From: Muribaculaceae bacterium Isolate-110 (HZI)
Lineage (GTDB): Bacteria; Bacteroidota; Bacteroidia; Bacteroidales; Muribaculaceae
DNA length: 64,000 bases
Assembly: GCA_003762875.1 (NCBI GenBank)
Contig: RIBL01000003.1
Location: forward strand, 204,714-268,713
Direction: 5' to 3'
Part shown: piece after piece, positions 34,665 to 42,720 of the stretch
Numbering within the stretch: the stretch's first letter is position 1
Layout: the number at the start of each line of letters is the position of its first letter
The notes under the pieces: generated by a model
What the model was told of the DNA's origin: nothing
Database searches by the model: none
What the model saw: the letters and a program-made list of their open reading frames with translations, nothing else
Translations under genes and position numbers: made by a program

Positions 34665-37133
34665 ATGATGAAACAGCGAATAATATATATATTGTTGTCT
34701 CTTATGGCATTACTGCCTGTGCATGCCCAGATTGCCACCGGCAGTTGGCGGCAGTATCCCGTGCACGGAGAGTTTTCCGACCTGATAGACACAGGCAAGG
34801 GGGTGTGGTATGTCACCGGCGGATGTCTTTATTACTACGACAAGAAAGACGACGAGACACGGTTTTATGAAGGAGGCAAGGAGCTGTCGGACTTCACCAT
34901 CAGGTTTGTCCGTTATAACTCAGAGCGCGACATGCTTGCCGTGGCTTACAGCAACGGCAACATCGACATGATATTGCCTGACGGCTCGAGAGTGAACCTT
35001 CCGGAGATTAAGGACGCGACAGCCAATGTGGAGAAGAGCCTCAACGACATCGTGTTTGACGGCAACGACATGTTTGTTGCCACAGCTTTCGGCCTCGTTA
35101 TCTATGACCTTGACCGTCTGGAGGTAAGGGAGTCGGGTATATATAACCGTGACATAAGCACAGTCATTGTCACTCCGCGTCACATATTGCTCGCACCCTC
35201 GGCCCATGTCGAATGGAAATACAAACTTATGTGTATCGAACGCGGCCGCCCCATCAACAATTATGATAATTACAGGGTGACAGCCGAATATTATGACCTG
35301 TTCAGACAGGCGGTGCCTATGAACGAGGAGCGCACGCTCTTTGCCACCATACGCTATAATCACGCCGGGACTATTGAGGTCAGGGATGACGGTTCGGTCA
35401 TGATACAGGACAGCGACACACGTGACTATAAGCTGTCGGCTATTACAACCGATAAAGATGGGGTGGCATGCTTTATCTCGGATGACGGCCGCATATGTCA
35501 TTTCACCGGTCATAACTCTGTGGCTGTCGACATGTCGCTCCCCACCGAGTTCAAGGGCAATCTGTTTGCCGCATATGACGGACTGTCGTCGATATGGCTT
35601 GCCGACGATAGGGGCCTCGGCAACTACTCCGTGGCTTCCGACGGCAGTGTGACCGTGTTGCGCGACAAGTCGGTGCCGTCCGATGCCATCACCTTCAATG
35701 AGGTGTGCAACATGTTTCCCTCCAATGACCCCTCGCGCTTCTACATAGCCAATCTCGGTATGAACCAGATTCACCCTGTCGGGAGCAGTGAGTTCTACAC
35801 CAAGCGTCTGTATCTTAATATGGTAGGTAAAGGGGTGGTGTCAAACATAAATCCTACCGGAGCTACAGGCAATACGAGTCCGGGCAACAATGCCATTAAC
35901 CGTGGCGGAGATTACATATATTCTCCGACCCAGATAGCCGAAGACCCAGACTATCCCGAGCGTCTCTTTATCGGCAGCGGCAACGAGGGTCTCTATGTCG
36001 TGGAGGGCGACAAGGTGGTCTTGAAGATTGACGGAAACAACGCTCCGATGAAACTCTATGGAAACTATTATTGGGGCACCATGGCTGTAACTATCGACAG
36101 TGAAGGCAATCTCTGGGTCGCTTCGATGACCGCGCTTCCTGACAAATCAATAATCATGCTTCCGGCCGCCAAGCGGAGAGCCGCCGATCTGAGCGGGCTC
36201 AAGAGCGATGACTGGATTGTGCCCGATTATGCCGATTTTATCCATTCGCGCGACATCAAACTGCTTTTTTGCCGTCGCTCGTCCATGCTGTTTGCAATAG
36301 ACAGTGATAATAACCGCGGATTTCTGGCCGTCGACCGGCGAGGCACTCCCGGTAATGTGTCCGACGACATTGCCTTGGTCAACAGCGAACCTATCGACCA
36401 GGACGGTAAGTCGTTCAAGCCAATGCTATGGACATGCATGATCGAGGATAAGCGCGGACATGTATGGATGGGCTCTACCTCGGGAGTTATTTCGATTACC
36501 AATCCGTCCAAGGCATGCGACAGCGACTTTCGCATCAACCGTATCAAGGTGCCGCGCAACGACGGTTCCGGTCTGGCCGACTATCTCCTGGAGAGCGATA
36601 AGATTGTAGCCATGGCCGTCGACAACTCCAACCGCAAGTGGATAGCTACAGCCGCTTCGGGCCTCTTTCTGGTCAGTGAGGACGGCGACCGTATAATCTC
36701 GCATTTCACAACCACCAACTCTCCGCTTCCCTCCAACACCATCACCGCCCTTCATGCCGATCCGACAGGCAACTCGATATTTGTCGGCACTCTTGCCGGC
36801 CTCTATGAATACTCTTCTTCATCGGGCCCGACCAAAGATGACTATTCCGAGGTCTATGCCTATCCCAATCCTGTGACGCCCGACTATTCGGGATGGATTA
36901 CGATAGCCGGGCTCATGGAAAACTCGCTGGTCAAGATAGTTGACTCGTCGATGAATCTCGTCTATCAGACCACGTCGGAGGGAGGCACGGCCCTGTGGGA
37001 CGGCTGTTCTATGAACGGCTCGCGTGTGCGCAGCGGTGTCTACTATGTGCTTGCGTCCTCCAGTCAGGGCGACTCGTCCTACTCCTCGACATCGGCAGGC
37101 GATGTAGTTGCAAAGATTATGGTGGTCAACTAA
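34665..37133 (+). CDS. PorZ-like type IX secretion protein (beta-propeller with C-terminal domain)
   Basis: The 822 residues start with a signal peptide (IIYILLSLMALLPVHA) followed by QIATGSWRQYPVHGEFSDLI, the family opening I recognise. Repeated propeller blades follow (DTGKGVWYVTGGCLYYYDKK; GNDMFVATAFGLVIYDLDR; EGNLWVASMTALPDKS; RGHVWMGSTSGVISITNP; NRKWIATAASGLFLVSEDG). The last 90 residues (EVYAYPNPVTPDYSGWITIA...) are a type IX secretion C-terminal domain. In Porphyromonas gingivalis PorZ is a surface partner of the PorU sortase that handles A-LPS. Other T9SS genes are not in the window. Confidence 0.82.
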   Translation: MMKQRIIYILLSLMALLPVHAQIATGSWRQYPVHGEFSDLIDTGKGVWYVTGGCLYYYDKKDDETRFYEGGKELSDFTIRFVRYNSERDMLAVAYSNGNIDMILPDGSRVNLPEIKDATANVEKSLNDIVFDGNDMFVATAFGLVIYDLDRLEVRESGIYNRDISTVIVTPRHILLAPSAHVEWKYKLMCIERGRPINNYDNYRVTAEYYDLFRQAVPMNEERTLFATIRYNHAGTIEVRDDGSVMIQDSDTRDYKLSAITTDKDGVACFISDDGRICHFTGHNSVAVDMSLPTEFKGNLFAAYDGLSSIWLADDRGLGNYSVASDGSVTVLRDKSVPSDAITFNEVCNMFPSNDPSRFYIANLGMNQIHPVGSSEFYTKRLYLNMVGKGVVSNINPTGATGNTSPGNNAINRGGDYIYSPTQIAEDPDYPERLFIGSGNEGLYVVEGDKVVLKIDGNNAPMKLYGNYYWGTMAVTIDSEGNLWVASMTALPDKSIIMLPAAKRRAADLSGLKSDDWIVPDYADFIHSRDIKLLFCRRSSMLFAIDSDNNRGFLAVDRRGTPGNVSDDIALVNSEPIDQDGKSFKPMLWTCMIEDKRGHVWMGSTSGVISITNPSKACDSDFRINRIKVPRNDGSGLADYLLESDKIVAMAVDNSNRKWIATAASGLFLVSEDGDRIISHFTTTNSPLPSNTITALHADPTGNSIFVGTLAGLYEYSSSSGPTKDDYSEVYAYPNPVTPDYSGWITIAGLMENSLVKIVDSSMNLVYQTTSEGGTALWDGCSMNGSRVRSGVYYVLASSSQGDSSYSSTSAGDVVAKIMVVN

Positions 37134-37189
37134 TAGTCAGTCGCACGCGTTATATTTTAGCATATAAAGACTTAGAAGATACTACATAT

Positions 37190-37714
37190 ATGGAAAAATT
37201 TCGATATGCCGACGATTCCGACCGCGCCTATGGTGCTGCCGGTATGGCGATAGGCCTTGTGGTCTATGACGGTGACGACATTCTATACTCAATAGATCTT
37301 GATGCGGAGCCGGCCGACATACTCACGCTCTCGCCCGATTTCTTTTTTGCCGGCAATCCCGGGGTTTCGGCCAAAGCGGCCTGGACACAACTGGTCAAGA
37401 ATTTCAATCTCGGAGTGGCCATGCTCATCTCCAATGTGATGTGTCGCCACATGGTGCATTCCGGCCATGATGTGCCGGCCAATCTCACTCTCGAACTCAA
37501 GGCTCTGGCCCATGAGGAAGGAGCCGTAGCATGCGCGCTTGAGGATGACGAGATAGACCGTCTGTTTGACAAGAGTTACAATTATCTGCGCCGTGTGTTT
37601 GCCCATCGCGGAGTCCAGGCTGTGGCCCATGATTTTGCCTCTACACTGGCCGCCCGCCGCACGCTCTCCCGCCTCGATATCCTCGAGCAGCTCCACGCTC
37701 TGAGCTCATTATAA
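37190..37714 (+). CDS. Conserved hypothetical protein
   Basis: A 174-residue soluble protein without signal peptide or membrane segment (MEKFRYADDSDRAYGAAGMA...). The N-terminal half is beta-rich and acidic (YDGDDILYSIDLDAEPADIL), the rest helical with a hydrophobic core (LVKNFNLGVAMLISNVMCRH). I do not recognise a family with known function. The start at 37190 is chosen because the longer in-frame version overlaps the PorZ-like gene and gives an unlikely N-terminus. It lies 56 bases after that gene and ends before a very strong terminator. Confidence 0.72.
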   Translation: MEKFRYADDSDRAYGAAGMAIGLVVYDGDDILYSIDLDAEPADILTLSPDFFFAGNPGVSAKAAWTQLVKNFNLGVAMLISNVMCRHMVHSGHDVPANLTLELKALAHEEGAVACALEDDEIDRLFDKSYNYLRRVFAHRGVQAVAHDFASTLAARRTLSRLDILEQLHALSSL

Positions 37715-37721
37715 TCCTATA

Positions 37722-37820
37722 GTTAAAAAAGTAATAAGTTAAAAAAGTCAAGATAATAGTTGAGGTGATATTGTCCTCCACACTATTATCTTGACTTTTT
37801 TAACTTATTACTTTTTTAAC
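37722..37820. terminator. Bidirectional terminator: perfect 38-base inverted repeat
   Basis: Arms 37722-37759 and 37783-37820 are exact reverse complements over 38 bases, and the loop carries a further GAGG/CCTC pair. Each arm holds two AGTTAAAAAAGT copies, giving A-runs and T-runs at both ends. It separates the convergent unknown gene (ends 37714) and the FKBP lipoprotein gene (ends 37832). Confidence 0.92.
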
Positions 37821-37831
37821 TCTAAGAGACC

Positions 37832-38743
37832 TTACTTGCCGGGAGTAACTTCAACAGCCTCTACCTCAAATACGAGAGTAGCGTTGGGGCCGATGCCGGC
37901 CTGGGGCTGTCCGTCAACACCGTAAGCGAGTTCGCCGGGGATATAGAGCACATACTTGGCACCCTTCTTCATCATGGCGAGACCTTCGGCAAAGCCGGGC
38001 ACTGTGCCACGCGGGCTGAGGGTTGCGCCTTCGTCGTTGCTGTCAAATACGGTGCCGTCAATGAGCTGGCCCTTGTATTTCACAACCGCGCTGCCGGTTC
38101 GGCCTATAGCTTCGCCAGTGCCTTCGTTGATTACCTTATAGGCCAGACCTGACTCGGTGGTCTTGATGGAGGGGTCGTTCTTGATAGCGTCCTGTATGTA
38201 GGCGGCACCCTTCTCCTTGTTTTCCTTAGCCTCGGGAGAGTTTTCCTTGGCTGCCTTGGCAGCCTCTTCCTGAGCCTGATAGTATTCCATCATCTTCTGC
38301 TGGGCCTGCTGGGCGAGCATCTGGAATGTGGTCTGAGCCTCGCGCATCTCCTCGACGCTTACCGAGTCGGAGTTGAAGGCCTTGGCATATGCCTCATAAA
38401 TTTTCGCACGGTCAACCGAGATGCCGGCCTGCTCGTAGCGGTAGAGCTGACCTGCGAGTTGCAGACCGAACGACAGGCCGGTCAGATAGCCCTGCTGGGT
38501 GGTGTCGGTCATGATTACCTGCTTCAGACCGCGCAGGATGTCATCCTTTCTCAGAGCCTGCTTCTGGTCTTCGGGGATGGTGTTGTATTCGCTTGCGAGA
38601 CGCATGCCGTTGGTCGCACCGAGATAGGTGGAGAGTGAGTCGGCAAAGCCCTGGTCGGCCGCGCCGGTCGAGCCACTGTTGCTGCATGAGCTGGCTCCGA
38701 GCAATGCTGCGGTGAGACCGCAGACAGCTAAGATTTTTTTCAT
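37832..38743 (-). CDS. FKBP-type peptidyl-prolyl isomerase, lipoprotein
   Basis: Envelope proline isomerase/chaperone. The start at 38743 gives a lipoprotein signal with lipobox C20 (LTAALLGASSCSNSG); the longer in-frame version adds 43 unlikely residues overlapping the next gene. The 303 residues have an FKBP N-terminal dimerisation-type helical domain (about 30-190, with an Ala/Glu-rich helix YYQAQEEAAKAAKENSPEAK) and a C-terminal FKBP domain (about 200-300: YKGQLIDGTVFDSN; GFAEGLAMMKKGAKYVLYIP; LAYGVDGQ). It lies 43 bases after a second FKBP gene and is probably co-transcribed with it. Confidence 0.93.
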   Translation of the reverse strand: MKKILAVCGLTAALLGASSCSNSGSTGAADQGFADSLSTYLGATNGMRLASEYNTIPEDQKQALRKDDILRGLKQVIMTDTTQQGYLTGLSFGLQLAGQLYRYEQAGISVDRAKIYEAYAKAFNSDSVSVEEMREAQTTFQMLAQQAQQKMMEYYQAQEEAAKAAKENSPEAKENKEKGAAYIQDAIKNDPSIKTTESGLAYKVINEGTGEAIGRTGSAVVKYKGQLIDGTVFDSNDEGATLSPRGTVPGFAEGLAMMKKGAKYVLYIPGELAYGVDGQPQAGIGPNATLVFEVEAVEVTPGK

Positions 38744-38786
38744 TGTGTGGTTAAGTATATTTGATTGTGTTAATGATGTTTTCCGA

Positions 38787-39407
38787 TCAGAGCACCTTGA
38801 TAAGCTCCACGTCAAAGATGAGGGTGGCGTTGGGGCCGATGACGCCGCCGGCTCCGTTGGGGCCGTAGGCAAGCTGAGAGGGGATGTGGAGACGCCACTT
38901 CGAACCGGCTTTCATGAGCTGGAGTGCCTCGACCCATCCGGGGATTACCTGGGTGACGCCGAAGGTGGCGGGGACGCCGCGGTCGACAGAGCTGTCAAAC
39001 ACGGTGCCGTCGATGAGTTTGCCTGTGTAGTGCACCTCTACGCGGTCGGTCGACTTGGGGGTGGGGCCGTCGCCCTCTACGAGCACTTCATACTGCAGGC
39101 CCGAGGGTGTGGTCTTGACCTCGGCACGCTTGCCGTTCTCTTCAAGATAGGCCTTGCCGGCTTGGGCATTGATTTCGGCCATCTTCTCGGCTTCGGCTTT
39201 CTGCTTGGCTTCCATGCTCTCGAAAAATTTCTGAATCTCGGCCTTGGCTTCGTCATATGTCATTTTGGGTTCGGCTCCGTAAAATACGGCTGCGACACCG
39301 TCGGCAAAATCCTCGACGTTGATTGTCTGTATGCCGCTTGCGCGGAAGTTGTTGCCCATGCTCAGTCCGAGAGCATAGCTGATGCGGTCAAGTTCTTTAT
39401 TGTCCAT
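38787..39407 (-). CDS. FKBP-type peptidyl-prolyl isomerase
   Basis: The 206 residues show the Mip/FkpA-like plan: a helical N-terminal domain (about 1-90, RISYALGLSMGNNFRASGIQ) and an FKBP domain (about 105-206: VHYTGKLIDGTVFDSSVDRG; GWVEALQLMKAGSKWRLHIP; LAYGPNGAGGVIGPNATLIF). No signal peptide is visible, so unlike its neighbour it is probably cytoplasmic. The two isomerases share the GTVFDS and IGPNATL motifs and look like an old tandem duplication with separate localisation. A TACCTTTG promoter element lies about 60 bases upstream. Confidence 0.93.
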   Translation of the reverse strand: MDNKELDRISYALGLSMGNNFRASGIQTINVEDFADGVAAVFYGAEPKMTYDEAKAEIQKFFESMEAKQKAEAEKMAEINAQAGKAYLEENGKRAEVKTTPSGLQYEVLVEGDGPTPKSTDRVEVHYTGKLIDGTVFDSSVDRGVPATFGVTQVIPGWVEALQLMKAGSKWRLHIPSQLAYGPNGAGGVIGPNATLIFDVELIKVL

Positions 39408-39465
39408 GATTTAAATAAAGTTAGTCATATTTATAGTAAAACGTTGAGGAGATGCTAACAAACTA

Positions 39466-39473
39466 CAAAGGTA
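39466..39473 (-). promoter_or_regulatory. -7 promoter element of the tandem FKBP genes
   Basis: The minus strand reads TACCTTTG, a full -7 match, with a leader of about 50 bases. No clear -33 element is seen. The rest of the 230-base gap to 39638 shows only short imperfect stems. Confidence 0.55.
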
Positions 39474-39637
39474 AGCGATTTTGTCAAGGTTGCAGGTTAT
39501 TTTTAATTAAAAAAGTTAAAAAACCTGTGCCGTGGGCTGTCAATGCGACACATTTATGCCGCTCAGGCCGTCGGCAATCTCCTTTAGAGATAACGTCGGC
39601 CGGAGTTATAAGGTTCACATTCTGACGGCTGTAAGGG

Positions 39638-41206
39638 TCAGAGGATGAAATGTTTCATTGAATCGCGCGAGTAGTAGTCGTTGAAGAAGCGGATGTTTTC
39701 CTGAAACAGCCGTCGCCCGGCGGTCTCAGATATTACCGAGTTCATCGCAGCGTCGGTAAGCATTTTGTTATCAATCATATATTGGCGCATCTCGGGGGTG
39801 GTCATGCTTTGGTTGCATATGAGCGAGATGCCGTCGGCTGTGGCCTCAGCTTTGTCATAAAACTTGTTGCCGCGTAGCTTTATGCATGTTGCCCATCCCG
39901 GCAGTATGGATGTGGTGCTGTCCGAGTTGATGAAATACACCATGTTGTCACACTCCTCGAGATCCCGGATGATTTCCGGAGGGATATTTTCATTGCGCGG
40001 CTTGTCGGGATAGGCTTTGGCCATATATTCCTTATAGTCGGCATACACTCCGAGGCGTTTGTTTTTAAGATTCTTCATCAGATAATGATACGTGTTGTTG
40101 TCATTATCCTGTTTCTCCCGGTAATTTTTCAGAGCCATGTCATATGCCTCCTCAGGGAGAGCCTGGAGGCCTATGCTGTTCATGACCCAGGCCCCGTCAA
40201 ACCACACTAGTGACATCAATGCCGACATGCCCTCTTTGACTTCAGACGAGAATTTTTCGCCCGGAAGAGTTGTTGCCGACATTGACATCTCTTGGCCTTC
40301 GAGGCTGACCAATATGGCTGTCTGTGTGTCGACTTTCTTGTATTTGTAATACTGATAGGGGAGTGACTTTATCTCGCGCAGCAGCGGCAGATATTGTTCT
40401 TCTTCCTCCTCGTGATAGAGGTCTACAATCTCGGCGAGCCATTCATAGGCCGGAATGGCGAGTGGTCCGATGTGGGCGTTCATAGGCACGAACGACTGGA
40501 CGGCATATTCCGTCTGGCCTTTTTTGTCGGGAGATTTGATATTGTCGAGCAGATGGCTTATAAATGCTTTGTAATCCGCTGACACTGACTGCATGTCGTT
40601 GACCCTTGTCAGATAGCAGCGGGTGCAGAGCCAGGAGCATAGATTGCGTATCTGAAAGAACAGGGGCACACCCGCCTCTTCCTCGGGCATGATGGCCGGA
40701 CGGGCGGGTGAGTCGGGGGCATTCTCATAGGCGTCGGTGAGTTCGGGCATAAGTCGTATCGACAGCATGGACAATGCAGGATTGAGCGGACTCATCACGG
40801 TGTCGGGTTTCGCACCGTTGAGCGTGTACCAGATGAGAAACTGCACGGCATGCAGCGAAGGCAGTTCATCGTCATAGGGGACGGGGATGGCCGGTTTGTC
40901 AAGATTGAAAAACGGTAGCTTTCTGCCATATTTCTTCTCGTGCAGCGAAGTGAAGGCTGACCATACACCGCAGCCCGACACAAGGTCCTCGACATAGCAG
41001 GCCAGGTTGATGGCCAGACGTTTGATGTATTCCGGAGCCATGCTGCCGCCAATAGCCTGTTGTATTATGTCATACAGTCTGTTGGAGAGCGATGTGTAGA
41101 ATGAGTCGCTTTCAAACCTTATGCCTTTGAAGTGTGTGGCACTGAACTCCATCAGTGTCACCTTGTTGATCTGTGTCTTTTTTTGACGCGGGTTGATTTT
41201 TGCCAT
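39638..41206 (-). CDS. Uncharacterised 522-residue protein, resembling DUF3843
   Basis: A soluble protein without signal peptide, starting with a basic segment (MAKINPRQKKTQINKV). The part at about 34-95 (YTSLSNRLYDIIQQA ... LACYVEDLVSGCGVWSAFTS) recalls the DUF3843 family of Bacteroidales, but I am not certain. Other visible features are an acidic run (YHEEEEEQYLPLL, near 270), a Cys-rich helix (NLCSWLCTRCYL, near 190) and a C-terminal helical half. The gene stands alone: 230 bases separate it from the FKBP pair and 84 from the GH106-like gene. Function unknown. Confidence 0.68.
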   Translation of the reverse strand: MAKINPRQKKTQINKVTLMEFSATHFKGIRFESDSFYTSLSNRLYDIIQQAIGGSMAPEYIKRLAINLACYVEDLVSGCGVWSAFTSLHEKKYGRKLPFFNLDKPAIPVPYDDELPSLHAVQFLIWYTLNGAKPDTVMSPLNPALSMLSIRLMPELTDAYENAPDSPARPAIMPEEEAGVPLFFQIRNLCSWLCTRCYLTRVNDMQSVSADYKAFISHLLDNIKSPDKKGQTEYAVQSFVPMNAHIGPLAIPAYEWLAEIVDLYHEEEEEQYLPLLREIKSLPYQYYKYKKVDTQTAILVSLEGQEMSMSATTLPGEKFSSEVKEGMSALMSLVWFDGAWVMNSIGLQALPEEAYDMALKNYREKQDNDNNTYHYLMKNLKNKRLGVYADYKEYMAKAYPDKPRNENIPPEIIRDLEECDNMVYFINSDSTTSILPGWATCIKLRGNKFYDKAEATADGISLICNQSMTTPEMRQYMIDNKMLTDAAMNSVISETAGRRLFQENIRFFNDYYSRDSMKHFIL

Positions 41207-41290
41207 CGTAATATTTTATATATAATATAACAGATAAATTCCGGATTTTGATGTCTGGCACTATGTCATATATTTGCTCCGGCCTCTTGC

Positions 41291-42502
41291 TCAGCGTCGG
41301 CGGGCGATGATGAACGTGCTTTCGTAGGGCGAGAGATTTAAAGAGAATGTCCCGTTATCATCGGTCGCGATAGTCTCTCGCTCCAGAGTGGCGGGTCGCC
41401 AGTATTCAAGCGTCTTGAACCTGGCACGCACGCGCGATTCCTTGCTGTAGGCCGAGTCGCTGTGATTGTAGACAAAGTAAATCTCCTCGTCGGGGGCCGT
41501 GCGGTGGAAAAACAATACTTTGCTGTGGGGAAGATTGTCGCTGGCTATATGTATGTCGGGAGCAATTGCGGCCTTTGCCAGTGTGGTCTCCGGAGCCTCG
41601 CCCTTGTTGCACCATATGACGGTTGCGCCCTGCGCACTGAGTTGTCGGAGTTTGCTCTCGGCCTGAGGCGAGATGTGGGTCCTGTCCTGAACGATAATGG
41701 CCTTGTAGCTCATGCCTCCTGTCACGTTGATGAGTCCGTCGGCGGCCGCCAGCCACGTGCGGCCGTCGGTGCTGTATTCGAGTTGTCCGACAGGAGGGTA
41801 TTCCATGTATTTGGCACCGAGATATCGTTCCTGAGGTTTGCCGGGAATGTTCATCGAGCCAGTCGAGCCTTTGCCGCGCGGAGTGATGGTGTAGCTTATG
41901 CCATTGACTTCGGTCACTTTGTCGGGAGTGAAGCAGACGGTGGTGTCATTGGAGGTCACCGTGAGCTTTCCGCCGGGAAACGCCAGCGGCCGATATTCTT
42001 CATTGTCTGGAAACATCACCGTGGCTATGTCCCTGAAGTGTTTGCCGCCATACGGCATGTCGATAGTGACAGGGCCGGCATGAGTGACAGTGACGAGTGT
42101 GTCGATGAAAACAGTCTTTTTCATCGACAGTTCGGGGGTTATCCACGGGCCCCCGGCCACATATCCGTTGCTTGCCGCCACTTCAAACGACAGTCCCGTC
42201 TCACGGGCTTTCATGGCGGCATATTTCAGTGACTCCCACCATTCGTCCGACATTGATTCCGCTGCACCGGCGGCTTTGCCGTGGATCTGGTCGTAGAACA
42301 CCACGCCGCCCACACCCTTCTCCTTAAAGGCCTTCAAGTCGGCGTCAATCCCTTCTTTTGTTGTCTCGGTCTCGCCGTGAAACCACCATAGCTTGGTGCG
42401 GCAATCGTCGGGCGGAGTGACAAACTCGTCCCACAGCCTGTCGGCCGAGGCATTGATTGTTGCTATGCATGCTGACAGGGTAACGGCAAGAATATGTTTC
42501 AT
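41291..42502 (-). CDS. GH106-like protein with an internal deletion of the catalytic region
   Basis: The 403 residues carry a signal peptide (MKHILAVTLSACIATINASA). The first part is the N-terminal region of GH106-type alpha-L-rhamnosidases (PDDCRTKLWWFHGETETTKE at 31-50, VGGVVFYDQIHGKA). Residues up to about 252 continue normally (YPPVGQLEYSTDGRTW). From about 256 the text is that of the far C-terminal part of the family (MSYKAIIVQDRTHISPQAES, IYFVYNHSDS, SPYESTFIIARRR). Full family members exceed 1000 residues, so the central barrel with the active site is missing in frame. It is either a decayed enzyme or a small binding protein. Confidence 0.7.
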   Translation of the reverse strand: MKHILAVTLSACIATINASADRLWDEFVTPPDDCRTKLWWFHGETETTKEGIDADLKAFKEKGVGGVVFYDQIHGKAAGAAESMSDEWWESLKYAAMKARETGLSFEVAASNGYVAGGPWITPELSMKKTVFIDTLVTVTHAGPVTIDMPYGGKHFRDIATVMFPDNEEYRPLAFPGGKLTVTSNDTTVCFTPDKVTEVNGISYTITPRGKGSTGSMNIPGKPQERYLGAKYMEYPPVGQLEYSTDGRTWLAAADGLINVTGGMSYKAIIVQDRTHISPQAESKLRQLSAQGATVIWCNKGEAPETTLAKAAIAPDIHIASDNLPHSKVLFFHRTAPDEEIYFVYNHSDSAYSKESRVRARFKTLEYWRPATLERETIATDDNGTFSLNLSPYESTFIIARRR

Positions 42503-42602
42503 GGTGTGTCGGATAAGATTACTGATTTATGCTGTAAAATTAGTAAAAATCGCCAAGACAATCCCTATAGGTCAGACGGTATTCCATGTTTGAAGCATGA
42601 AA

Positions 42603-42632
42603 GCCCCGCGGATTGTTGCCATACCGCGGGGC
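42603..42632 (-). terminator. Terminator of the large LruC-like lipoprotein gene
   Basis: Perfect GC-rich 9-base arms (42603-42611 and 42624-42632) around a 12-base loop; on the minus strand CTTTC follows. The stem lies about 90 bases past the stop at 42721. Confidence 0.7.
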
Positions 42633-42720
42633 CTGGATGTCGCTTTTAAAGGATGCGACTTCTATATCGGCCGGTCACCGGCTCAGGATATAGGTAAGGA
42701 ATATAATTATTTGGAAACTG

